From an uncultured bacterium (GTDB lineage: Bacteria > Verrucomicrobiota > Lentisphaeria > Victivallales > UBA1829), in NCBI GenBank assembly GCA_902774245.1, contig CACYHQ010000029.1:1-36347 (forward strand): 36,347 nucleotides of DNA, in the 5' to 3' direction. Positions 24,365-31,912 of the stretch are shown here, one piece after another. The translations under genes were made by a program, and so were the position numbers. Within the stretch, counting starts at the first letter, position 1, and the number at the start of each line of letters is the position of its first letter. The notes below the pieces were generated by a model. The model searched no databases. It had not been told where the DNA came from and worked only from the letters and a program-made list of their open reading frames with translations.

Positions 24365-25450
24365 ATGAATCCGCTGATCGAAAAAGCCGCGCTCAAGCCG
24401 TACAACCTCACGCACGGGGAGATCGTCTCCCTGCTGGCGCTGGAGGACACAGCCGAACTCTTTTCCGCCGCATACGAACTCAAATGCCGTCACGTCGGCA
24501 AGATCGTTTCCCTGCGCGGCCTGATCGAGTTCAGCAATCAATGCTCCAAAAACTGTTATTACTGCGGCATCAGGCGCGGGAACACGCTCGTCGAACGGTA
24601 TCACCTGAGCGAGGACGACGTGGTCCGTATGGCGCGCTGGAGCTGCGAACAGGGCTACGGCTCTGTGGTCCTGCAATCCGGCGAACTCGAATCCGAGGCG
24701 AACACGGCATTCGTCGAACGCGTACTGAAGCGCATCCGTGAATTCGGCGGCGACGAGTTCGGCGTTACGCTCAGCCTGGGCGAACAGACTGAAGAGGTCT
24801 ACCGTCGCTGGTTTGAGGCGGGAGCGCACCGTTATCTGCTGCGAATCGAAAGCTCCGTGCCGGAACTCTACGCTCGGCTGCACCCGGCGGACCATTCCCA
24901 CGCCCGCCGGACGGAATGTCTGCGCGTCCTGAAAAACCTCGGCTACCAGACTGGAAGCGGCGTGATGTCCGGGCTGCCGGGACAGACGCTCGATGACCTC
25001 GCGCACGACATTGAGTTTTATCATGCCATGGATCTGGACATGATTGGCATGGGGCCGTACATCCCGCACGCGGAGACTCCACTCGGAAAGGACATCGAGT
25101 TTACCCCGGAATACGCAAGGAACCAACTCGTGCTGGCTTTGAAGATGATCGCGGTTGCGCGGCTGTATCTGCACGACGTGAACATCGCAGCGACCACCGC
25201 GCTGCAGGCTCTCGACGAACGTGGCCGCGAACAGGGACTTCTGGCCGGAGCGAACGTGATGATGCCGAACGTGACCGACACGGAGTACCGCCAGAACTAT
25301 CGCCTGTACGAGAACAAGCCGTGCCTCGACGAGAATTCGGCGAAATGCCGGAACTGCCTCAAATGGCGCGTCCTCTCCATCGGCGAAACCATCAACTGGG
25401 GGCGCCGCGGGGATTCGCCGCATTGCCGTGCGAAATCTGCGGAAAGATGA
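24365..25450 (+). CDS. hydE: [FeFe]-hydrogenase maturase HydE (radical SAM)
   Basis: 361 residues. Radical-SAM cysteines C60-x3-C64-x2-C67 lie in IEFSNQCSKNCYYCGIRRGN, the HydE form. A second set C320-x7-C328-x2-C331 near the C-terminus matches the optional second cluster site of Thermotoga HydE. It makes part of the diiron ligand of the H-cluster from cysteine-derived precursors. ATG 24365 after CCGGAGA, 13 bases from mnmA. No hydF, hydG or hydrogenase is in the window, so it stands alone at the end of a cysteine operon. PylB/BioB-like relatives are the alternative but fit less well. Confidence 0.85.
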   Translation: MNPLIEKAALKPYNLTHGEIVSLLALEDTAELFSAAYELKCRHVGKIVSLRGLIEFSNQCSKNCYYCGIRRGNTLVERYHLSEDDVVRMARWSCEQGYGSVVLQSGELESEANTAFVERVLKRIREFGGDEFGVTLSLGEQTEEVYRRWFEAGAHRYLLRIESSVPELYARLHPADHSHARRTECLRVLKNLGYQTGSGVMSGLPGQTLDDLAHDIEFYHAMDLDMIGMGPYIPHAETPLGKDIEFTPEYARNQLVLALKMIAVARLYLHDVNIAATTALQALDERGREQGLLAGANVMMPNVTDTEYRQNYRLYENKPCLDENSAKCRNCLKWRVLSIGETINWGRRGDSPHCRAKSAER

Positions 25451-25500
25451 GTTCATTTATTTTTTTTATAAAAAATCTACCGTTTTTGTATTGTTTTTGC

Positions 25501-25529
25501 TTGACAAAACGAAAAAACCATAGTATGTT
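25501..25529 (+). promoter_or_regulatory. Promoter of cysM-encapsulin operon
   Basis: TTGACA (25501-25506), 17-base spacer, TATGTT (25524-25529), preceded by a very AT-rich stretch. Expected transcript start near 25536. The strongest promoter-like sequence in the window. Confidence 0.8.
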
Positions 25530-25545
25530 ATTTGCCGTTACCACT

Positions 25546-25565
25546 GGAACTCAGTTCCTTTTTTT
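25546..25565 (+). terminator. Terminator-like hairpin in cysM leader
   Basis: GGAAC-TCA-GTTCC (25546-25558) followed by seven T's, about 10 bases after the predicted start and 53 before the gene. Same position and design as the hairpin before cysK. Confidence 0.55.
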
Positions 25566-25618
25566 GTTGAAATAATACATGACCGTATTGGTTGTGATTA
25601 AGCGGGAGCAGGTGCGAT

Positions 25619-26527
25619 ATGAAGTCGGGACAAACGGTATTTGACATGGTGGGAGGGACTCCTTTGCTGCGTCTGCCCTCGATCGGACGCGAACTGAACG
25701 GCGTGGAACTGTACGCGAAGGCGGAGTTTTTCAACCCGACCGGCTCCGTGAAAGACCGCGCGGCAAAGGCGATGATTCTGGACGGCATCGAGCGCGGGCT
25801 CCTCACGCACGACAAGACGATCATCGACGCGACGAGCGGAAACACCGGGATCGCGTATGCGGCCCTGGGCGCGGCGCTGGGATACAAAGTCACTCTGTGC
25901 CTTCCCGCGAACGCGACCGAGGAACGCAAGAAACTGATGCGGCTGTACGGCGCGGAGATCATCGAGACCGACCCGCTGGAGAGTTCGGACGGCGCGTACA
26001 ACGAGTGCAGACAGCTGGTCGCCGAGCATCCCGAACGGTATTTCTACCCCGACCAGTACAACAACGACGCGAACTGGAAAGCGCATTTCGAAGAGACCGC
26101 GGCGGAAATCTGGGAACAGACCGGGCGCCGCGTGACGCACTTCGTGGCGGGCACGGGCACGTCGGGAACCTTCATGGGCACGAGCCGCGGGCTGAAGCGC
26201 TTCAACCCGGAAATCAAATCCGTGCTGATGCAGCCCGATTCGCCGTTCCACGGCCTCGAGGGCATGAAGCACATGGCGTCGACCATCAAGCCCGGCATCT
26301 TCGACGAATCCATCGCGGACATCAGGCTGGAAGTCTCCACGGACGAAGCATACGCGATGACACGCCGTCTGGCCCGCGAAGAAGCGCTGCTCGTCGGGAT
26401 CAGTTCCGGCGCGAATGTGGCGGCCGCCCTGAAGCTGGCGGAGACACTGCCGCCCAGATCGGTTGTGGTCACGGTTCTCTGTGACAACGGGAACCGCTAT
26501 CTTTCGGAAGAATTCTGGGAGGAGTGA
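25619..26527 (+). CDS. cysM: Cysteine synthase, CysM-like
   Basis: 302 residues. PLP lysine Lys45 in TGSVKDRAAK, TSGNTG carboxylate loop, GTGTSGTFMG phosphate loop. It differs from the cysK paralog in sequence and C-terminus. Its neighbours (JAMM peptidase, sulfur carrier, MoeZ) are those of the Mycobacterium CysM, which takes sulfur from a protein thiocarboxylate instead of free sulfide. In Mycobacterium the acceptor is O-phosphoserine; here a serine acetyltransferase closes the operon, so O-acetylserine is the likelier acceptor (inference). ATG 25619, with GGGAG upstream. Confidence 0.92.
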   Translation: MKSGQTVFDMVGGTPLLRLPSIGRELNGVELYAKAEFFNPTGSVKDRAAKAMILDGIERGLLTHDKTIIDATSGNTGIAYAALGAALGYKVTLCLPANATEERKKLMRLYGAEIIETDPLESSDGAYNECRQLVAEHPERYFYPDQYNNDANWKAHFEETAAEIWEQTGRRVTHFVAGTGTSGTFMGTSRGLKRFNPEIKSVLMQPDSPFHGLEGMKHMASTIKPGIFDESIADIRLEVSTDEAYAMTRRLAREEALLVGISSGANVAAALKLAETLPPRSVVVTVLCDNGNRYLSEEFWEE

Positions 26528-26529
26528 CC

Positions 26530-26955
26530 ATGCTGAAACTGTCCAGGCGGATCGAAACTGAAATCCGGCAGGCCGGAGCGGATGCGTACCCGAACGAATG
26601 CTGCGGCATCATGTTCGGGAGCGAAGACGGCGACGACCATGCTGTGAAGTCGCTGCGTCCGATCGTGAACGCGCGTGAAAGCGGCGAGCAGTACCACCGG
26701 TTCCTGATCACGGCGGAGGACATGATGCGGGCGGAACTGGAAGCGCGGCGGCTCGGGCTCGAGATCGTCGGATTCTACCATTCCCATCCGGATCATCCCG
26801 CCAAACCATCGGACTACGACCGCGACCATGCACTGCCGTTCTATTCCTACATCATCCTGCGCGTGGCGGAGGGCAGACCTGAGCTGATGACCAGCTGGCG
26901 TCTGCGGATCAGCCGCGAAGCATTCGACCCCGAACCATTTGAAATCGAACCGTAA
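26530..26955 (+). CDS. mec: JAMM/MPN+ metallopeptidase, Mec-like
   Basis: 141 residues. A complete JAMM zinc site is visible: Glu23 in NECCG, H84-S-H86-P, then seven residues to Ser94 and Asp97 (PSDYD). Mec of Mycobacterium cleaves cysteine from the CysO-Cys adduct; QbsD-type relatives trim residues after the carrier's Gly-Gly. Both jobs are possible here. ATG 26530 has GGAGG seven bases upstream; a GTG at 26524 overlaps the cysM stop but is too near the ribosome site. Lies between cysM and the carrier gene. Confidence 0.93.
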   Translation: MLKLSRRIETEIRQAGADAYPNECCGIMFGSEDGDDHAVKSLRPIVNARESGEQYHRFLITAEDMMRAELEARRLGLEIVGFYHSHPDHPAKPSDYDRDHALPFYSYIILRVAEGRPELMTSWRLRISREAFDPEPFEIEP

Positions 26956-26973
26956 CAATAAGGAGAGCGTAAC

Positions 26974-27252
26974 ATGAGCGTGACAATTCTTATCCCGACC
27001 GCATTGAGGTCCTTCGTGGACCGCAAGTCCGAAGTCGAAGCGGAAGGCCCGACCGTTGGGGAAGCCCTCGCCAACCTCACCGCGCAGTATCCTGACCTGA
27101 AACGCCAGATCTACGAAAACGACACGGCCCTGCGCGGATTCGTGAACGTCTTCGTCGACGGGACCAACATCAAGAAACTGAACGGCCTCGACACGCCGCT
27201 CGCGGCAGGCGCGACTGTGATGATCGTACCCGCCATTGCCGGAGGATGTTAA
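26974..27252 (+). CDS. cysO: CysO-type ubiquitin-like sulfur carrier ending Gly-Gly-Cys
   Basis: 92 residues of the MoaD/ThiS/CysO beta-grasp fold. TILIPTALRSF and FVNVFVDGTNI align with CysO, and VMIVPAIAGG is the conserved C-terminal tail. The gene does not stop after Gly-Gly: one Cys codon (TGT at 27247-27249) precedes TAA. Carriers must end in Gly-Gly to be adenylated and thiocarboxylated, so the Cys must be removed first, presumably by the JAMM enzyme encoded just upstream. The precursor is chemically the same as the CysO-cysteine adduct. TAAGGAGAG precedes ATG 26974. The next gene, moeZ, starts four bases after the stop. Confidence 0.93.
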   Translation: MSVTILIPTALRSFVDRKSEVEAEGPTVGEALANLTAQYPDLKRQIYENDTALRGFVNVFVDGTNIKKLNGLDTPLAAGATVMIVPAIAGGC

Positions 27253-27255
27253 TAC

Positions 27256-28440
27256 ATGAGTGAAGTCATACCAAGCGTAGTCCCGGAAGACCGCTGGAAG
27301 AAGGATCTGAACCACGACGACCTGACACGCTACAGCCGCCAGCTCATCCTTTCCGAAATCGGCATCGAAGGACAACAGAAGATCAAGGGATCGAAGGTCC
27401 TGATTGTCGGGACCGGCGGCCTGGGCGCGCCGCTCGCGCTCTACCTCGCCGCCGCGGGCGTCGGCACGATCGGGCTCGTGGATTTCGACACCGTGGACGT
27501 CTCGAATCTCCACCGTCAGATCATCCACGGCACACGCGACGTGGACCGTCCGAAGGTCGCCTCCGCACGCGACCGCATCCGCGCCCTGAACCCGCTCGTG
27601 AACGTGGTGACCTACGACGAGCCGCTTTCGAGCGAGAACGCGCTCGACATCATCCGCGAGTACGACGTCGTGGCGGACGGCACGGACAATTATCCGACGC
27701 GCTATCTGGTGAACGATGCCTGCGTCCTGCTCGGCAAACCGAACGTGTACGGTTCAGTGTTCCAGTTCGAGGGCCAGGTCAGCGTGTTCTACGCGAAACA
27801 CGGCCCCTGCTACCGCTGCCTGTACCGCGAACCGCCGCCGCCCGGACTGGTCCCCTCCTGCGCGGAGGGCGGCGTCCTCGGCGTCCTGCCGGGCGTGATC
27901 GGCATGCTCCAGGCCACCGAAGTCATCAAACTGCTGGTCGGCGGAGGCGAAACGCTTGCCGGACGTCTGTTGCTGTACGACGCGTGGAAGATGAAGTTCC
28001 GCGAGCTCAAACTGGAAAGCGATCCTGACTGCCCGATCTGCGGCAAACATCCCACCATCACGAAACTCATCGACTACGAGCAGTTCTGCAACATCCGCAC
28101 GAAGCAGGACGAGACTCCGGTGGAATCCATCTCCGCCACGGAATTGAAGCGCCGCTTCGACAAGAACGAGCCGGTCCAGGTGATCGATCTCCGCGAGCCG
28201 CACGAACGCGCTTACTTCAAGTTCCCGAACGCAAAAGTGATCCCCCTCGGGCAAGTCGTCCGCCGCATGGACGAACTTGATCCCGCGGTCGATGCCGTGT
28301 TCGTCTGCAAGATCGGCCAGCGCAGCATCCTGGCGATTCGCAATCTGCGCGATGCCGGGTACACGGGAAAAGCGATGAACCTCCTGGACGGCGTCCAGGG
28401 CTGGATCAACGAGGTCGATCCGACCGCAAAACAAATCTGA
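27256..28440 (+). CDS. moeZ: MoeZ-type adenylyltransferase/sulfurtransferase (MoeB-rhodanese)
   Basis: 394 residues. The E1-like domain has GTGGLG (52-57) for ATP, zinc cysteines C185/C188 (CYRC) and C259/C262 (CPIC), and Cys202 in SCAEGGVLG. The C-terminal rhodanese domain (about 290-390) has its active-site loop CKIGQRS with Cys351. It adenylates the carrier's Gly-Gly end and then transfers persulfide sulfur to give the thiocarboxylate. Coupled to cysO (4-base gap) and followed after 57 bases by the encapsulin. The sulfur source for the rhodanese cysteine may be the desulfurase encoded downstream (inference). Confidence 0.94.
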   Translation: MSEVIPSVVPEDRWKKDLNHDDLTRYSRQLILSEIGIEGQQKIKGSKVLIVGTGGLGAPLALYLAAAGVGTIGLVDFDTVDVSNLHRQIIHGTRDVDRPKVASARDRIRALNPLVNVVTYDEPLSSENALDIIREYDVVADGTDNYPTRYLVNDACVLLGKPNVYGSVFQFEGQVSVFYAKHGPCYRCLYREPPPPGLVPSCAEGGVLGVLPGVIGMLQATEVIKLLVGGGETLAGRLLLYDAWKMKFRELKLESDPDCPICGKHPTITKLIDYEQFCNIRTKQDETPVESISATELKRRFDKNEPVQVIDLREPHERAYFKFPNAKVIPLGQVVRRMDELDPAVDAVFVCKIGQRSILAIRNLRDAGYTGKAMNLLDGVQGWINEVDPTAKQI

Positions 28441-28459
28441 TTTGCCTCCATTGGCAAAT
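28440..28459 (+). promoter_or_regulatory. Stem-loop between moeZ and encapsulin
   Basis: ATTTGCC-TCCATT-GGCAAAT, perfect 7-bp stem beginning on the last base of the moeZ stop, without a T-run. It may mark an RNA processing point that sets the high output needed for a shell protein. No separate promoter is evident here. Confidence 0.5.
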
Positions 28460-28497
28460 GCAATAAAAACACCAAAACAATTTTAGGAGACAAAATC

Positions 28498-29448
28498 ATG
28501 TCCGACGAAGCAAAGATCAACGCATTGGGAAAGGCTGCCGCTTACCAGCTCGCAGACGTCACGAAGACCAAACCTCAGTTCGGTCTGCTCACACCGAAAT
28601 GGACCACCAAATTCCTTGAGTTCAAGGGGCTGGACGCCGGCATCTACCGCGTCAACCGCGTGAAGGAGGGCAACACGCCGCTTGAAGTGCTGTGCAGTTC
28701 CAAGCCGAAGAGCGACATCGTGCCGCAGGGGTTCGTCGACTACGAGGCCAAGCCGCGTGAGTACATCCTGAACTCGATTTCCACCATCATCAACATCAAC
28801 ACCCAGGTGGCGGACGTCTTCAGTTCCCCCTACGACCAGACGAAGGAACAGCTCGCGCTCGCCGTGGAGAGCCTGCGTGAACGCCAGGAAAGCCAGCTCA
28901 TCAACAACGACGATTACGGTCTGCTGAAGAACGTGCCGGATTCCCAGCGCATCCAGCCGCGCGACGGCGCACCCACGCCCGACGACCTGGACGAACTCAT
29001 CTCCAAGGTGTGGAAGGAACCGTCCTTCTTCCTCGCGCACCCCCGCGCTATTGCGGCGTTCGAGCGTGAATGCACCCGCCGCGGCGTGCCTCCCCTGACC
29101 GCGAACATCAACGGCGGAAATTTCATCCTCTGGCGCGGCATCCCGCTGATCCCGACCGACAAGCTGCTGGTCGACGGCCTGAAGAACCCGAAGTCCAAGG
29201 GCGGCAAAACGAACATCCTGCTGATCCGTACCGGCGAAGCGAAGCGCGGCGTGATCGGACTGTACCAGACCGGTCTGCAGGGCGAACACTCCCGCGGTCT
29301 CTCCATCCGCTTCCGCGGGATCGACGACAAGGGCGTCGCCTCCTATCTGCTGTCGCTGTACTGCTCGGCGGCAATCCTGGCGGACGATGCGATCGCGGTG
29401 CTTGAAGACGTAGACGTTGGAGAGTACTATGACTACAACAAGAACTGA
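28498..29448 (+). CDS. Family 2A encapsulin nanocompartment shell protein
   Basis: 316 residues, HK97-type fold. Characteristic family 2 segments: AGIYRVNRVKEG, FVDYEAKPREYILNSI, SSPYDQTKEQLALAVESLRERQE, TPDDLDELISKVWK, FFLAHPRAIAAFERECTRRG and SLYCSAAILADDAIAVLEDVDVGEYYDY, as in mycobacterial MmpI and other desulfurase encapsulins. No cyclic-nucleotide domain, so type 2A and not 2B. It should self-assemble into an icosahedral shell around the cysteine desulfurase encoded next. Such shells are reported to store sulfur. TTTAGGAGA precedes ATG 28498. Its last 20 bases overlap the desulfurase start. Confidence 0.95.
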   Translation: MSDEAKINALGKAAAYQLADVTKTKPQFGLLTPKWTTKFLEFKGLDAGIYRVNRVKEGNTPLEVLCSSKPKSDIVPQGFVDYEAKPREYILNSISTIININTQVADVFSSPYDQTKEQLALAVESLRERQESQLINNDDYGLLKNVPDSQRIQPRDGAPTPDDLDELISKVWKEPSFFLAHPRAIAAFERECTRRGVPPLTANINGGNFILWRGIPLIPTDKLLVDGLKNPKSKGGKTNILLIRTGEAKRGVIGLYQTGLQGEHSRGLSIRFRGIDDKGVASYLLSLYCSAAILADDAIAVLEDVDVGEYYDYNKN

Positions 29449-30961
29449 TTTGACTCCGGCCTCGGCAGGTCTGCCCGGTGAACGGCAGCTGCTGGAATGG
29501 GCCGCCGAATTGTGCGGGGACGTGCTTGGCGCGCCTCCGGCGGCGACTTCTGCCTCGGGAACGGATTGGGAGCAGGTCGCGGCCGACGTGCTTCATGACG
29601 AGGCCGCAGCCGCATCGTCGGCAGCGTCGTCGGCTCCGTCCGAGGCATATTCCCCGACTTTGGTCTCCGCCGCGAAGGCCGCCGACGATTCGTCGGACGC
29701 GGGCGCAAAGGCGAAGTCTCTGCCCCGCACGACTCAGGCGACGATCGGTTCCGTCCCCGTGGACAAGGTCCGCGCGGATTTCCCGATCCTTCAGGAACGC
29801 CTCGGTTCCGGGAGACAGCTGGTCTGGTTCGACAACGGCGCGACGACCCAGCGCCTCAAACAGGTCGTCGACCGCATCTCGCACTACTATCTGCACGAGA
29901 ATTCCAACGTGCACCGCGGCGCGCATGAACTCGCGGCACGTTCGACCGACGCGTACGAAAACGCGCGCTCGACCGTGGCGAAATTCCTGGGCGCGGGACG
30001 TGCGAAGGACATCGTATTCGTTCGCGGCACGACCGAGGGCATCAACCTGGTCGCGCAAAGCTATGTGCGGCCGCTGCTCAAGCCCGGCGACGAGATTATC
30101 GTCTCCCTGCTGGAACACCACGCGAACATCGTGCCGTGGCAAATGGTCGCGGCTGCGACCGGCGCAAAGATACGGGTCATCCCGGTGGACGCGGACGGTC
30201 AGCTCAACCTCGCCGAGTACATGAAGCTTTTTAATCCGCGCACGAAATTCGTGTCCGTCACGCATGTCTCGAACGTGCTCGGCACGGTGACGCCCGTTGC
30301 GGAACTCGTCGATATCGCGCATGCGTTCGGCGTGCGCATCCTGATCGACGGCGCACAGTCCGTCGCGCACATCCCGGTCAACGTGACCGCCCTTGATCCG
30401 GACTTCTATGTGTTCTCCGGACACAAGATCTTCGGTCCGAACGGGATCGGCGCCGTCTACGGAAAGAGCGACGCGCTCAACGAGGCCCAGCCTTATCAGG
30501 GCGGCGGCAACATGATCGCCGACGTGACATTCGAACGCACCATCTACCAGGGGCCGCCGAACAAGTTCGAGGCGGGCACCGGCAGCATCGCCGACGCGGT
30601 CGGCCTGGGCGCCGCGCTTGAATACCTGATGCAGATCGGCATGGCGAACGTGGCTACTTACGAACACGAGTTGACGCAGTACGGCATGAAACGCCTCGCG
30701 GCCGTACCCGGACTGCACCTGATCGGCACCGCGCCCGACAAATCCGGCGTGCTGTCGTTCGTGCTGGACAACCACGACATCGTATCTGTCGGGAAGTATC
30801 TGGACGGGCAGGGCATCGCGGTCCGCGCGGGTCATCACTGCGCGCAGCCGATTCTCCGGCACTACGGACTGGAGGGCACCGTGCGCCCCGTGCTCGCGAT
30901 GTACAACACCCCGGAAGAGATCGACCTGCTGGCGGAAGCGCTGACACGCCTCGTCGGCTGA
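29429..30961 (+). CDS. Cysteine desulfurase with N-terminal encapsulin-targeting region (cargo)
   Basis: 510 residues. Residues 112-510 are a SufS-type desulfurase: PLP Lys333 in FSGHKIFGP, DGAQS (308-312), catalytic Cys471 in RAGHHCAQP. Residues 1-111 are an extra disordered extension rich in Ala, Ser and Pro, with a short hydrophobic helix LLEWAAELCGDVLG (21-34) and a second patch DWEQVAADVLHDE (46-58), as in desulfurase cargo of family 2A encapsulins. It releases sulfur from cysteine as persulfide, presumably inside the shell. ATG 29429 (GGAGAG upstream) lies 20 bases inside the encapsulin gene, so translation is coupled. Confidence 0.95.
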   Translation: MTTTRTDLTPASAGLPGERQLLEWAAELCGDVLGAPPAATSASGTDWEQVAADVLHDEAAAASSAASSAPSEAYSPTLVSAAKAADDSSDAGAKAKSLPRTTQATIGSVPVDKVRADFPILQERLGSGRQLVWFDNGATTQRLKQVVDRISHYYLHENSNVHRGAHELAARSTDAYENARSTVAKFLGAGRAKDIVFVRGTTEGINLVAQSYVRPLLKPGDEIIVSLLEHHANIVPWQMVAAATGAKIRVIPVDADGQLNLAEYMKLFNPRTKFVSVTHVSNVLGTVTPVAELVDIAHAFGVRILIDGAQSVAHIPVNVTALDPDFYVFSGHKIFGPNGIGAVYGKSDALNEAQPYQGGGNMIADVTFERTIYQGPPNKFEAGTGSIADAVGLGAALEYLMQIGMANVATYEHELTQYGMKRLAAVPGLHLIGTAPDKSGVLSFVLDNHDIVSVGKYLDGQGIAVRAGHHCAQPILRHYGLEGTVRPVLAMYNTPEEIDLLAEALTRLVG

Positions 30962-30976
30962 ACAGGGAGGAACTGC

Positions 30977-31912
30977 ATGAGTCACAAATTAGACGATGTG
31001 CTGGAAGCGGTGCTGGAAAGTTACACCATGCATCCGCATATCACCAAGATCGGGGAAACGCAGTTCCCGAAACGTCATCTGATTCTGGCGGCGCTGAAGA
31101 AATTGCAGTACGTCATCTTCCCCGGTTTTTTCGACCAGAAGGAACTTCGGAGCGACAACATCCGTTTCTACACGGGACAGTTGCTTGAAGAGATACGCGA
31201 AACTCTCGTTGGACAGGTCACGAAGACGCTTCGCCTGTTCACCGAGGAGTTTTGCGACGCTCCGGACGATGCGGTCCAGAAACGCGGCGAGGAGATCGTG
31301 GATGGGTTTCTGGCCGCGATCCCGAAGATACGCGAATACCTCGCTTCCGACATCGAAGCCGCATACGAGGGCGATCCCGCCGCGTTCAGCCGCGACGAAG
31401 TGATCTCCTCTTATCCCGGCATCTATGCCACGATGGTGAACCGGATCGCGCATGAGTTGTACTCGCTCGGCGTACCGCTCATCCCGCGCATCATGACCGA
31501 ACATGCGCACAGCGTAACGGGGATTGACATCCATCCGGGCGCGAAGATCGGGAAGTATTTCTTCATCGACCATGGCACCGGCATCGTAATCGGCGAGACT
31601 GCGGAGATCGGAGATCATGTGAAGATTTATCAGGGAGTCACGCTCGGCGCGCTTTCCACGCGCGGCGGCCAGCTGCTGAAAGGAAAGAAGCGACACCCGA
31701 CTATCGAAGACGATGTGACGATCTACTCCGGCGCATCCATCCTCGGCGGCGAAACCGTGATCAGCGGCGGCGCAGTCATCGGCGGCAATGCGTTTGTGAC
31801 GAAGTCTGTCCCGGAACAGACGCGCGTGAGCGCGAAAATGCCGGAACTCCAGTTCAAACGCAACGAGAACGTGGAGTTCCTGAACGGGGAATTCCTGAAT
31901 TACGAAATCTGA
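30977..31912 (+). CDS. cysE: Serine O-acetyltransferase, EpsC type
   Basis: 311 residues. Long helical N-terminus, then a left-handed beta-helix with VTGIDIHPGAKIGKYFF, DHGTGIVIGETAEIGD and VKIYQGVTLGA, the serine acetyltransferase hexapeptide signature with its catalytic Asp/His. It makes O-acetylserine for the two cysteine synthases. GGGAGGA precedes ATG 30977, 15 bases after the desulfurase. EpsC-type enzymes recur beside desulfurase encapsulins. The 3' end overlaps the convergent MalY-type gene by 13 bases. Confidence 0.94.
   Translation: MSHKLDDVLEAVLESYTMHPHITKIGETQFPKRHLILAALKKLQYVIFPGFFDQKELRSDNIRFYTGQLLEEIRETLVGQVTKTLRLFTEEFCDAPDDAVQKRGEEIVDGFLAAIPKIREYLASDIEAAYEGDPAAFSRDEVISSYPGIYATMVNRIAHELYSLGVPLIPRIMTEHAHSVTGIDIHPGAKIGKYFFIDHGTGIVIGETAEIGDHVKIYQGVTLGALSTRGGQLLKGKKRHPTIEDDVTIYSGASILGGETVISGGAVIGGNAFVTKSVPEQTRVSAKMPELQFKRNENVEFLNGEFLNYEI

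Noticed and set aside
26974..27252. Carrier as ThiS or MoaD
   Set aside because: Sequence tail and neighbours (cysM, JAMM peptidase, moeZ) fit CysO; no thiamine or molybdopterin genes are near.
29123..30985. 620-codon minus-strand open frame across encapsulin and desulfurase
   Set aside because: Antisense to two conserved genes, no recognisable domain, Arg/His-rich composition typical of antisense frames.
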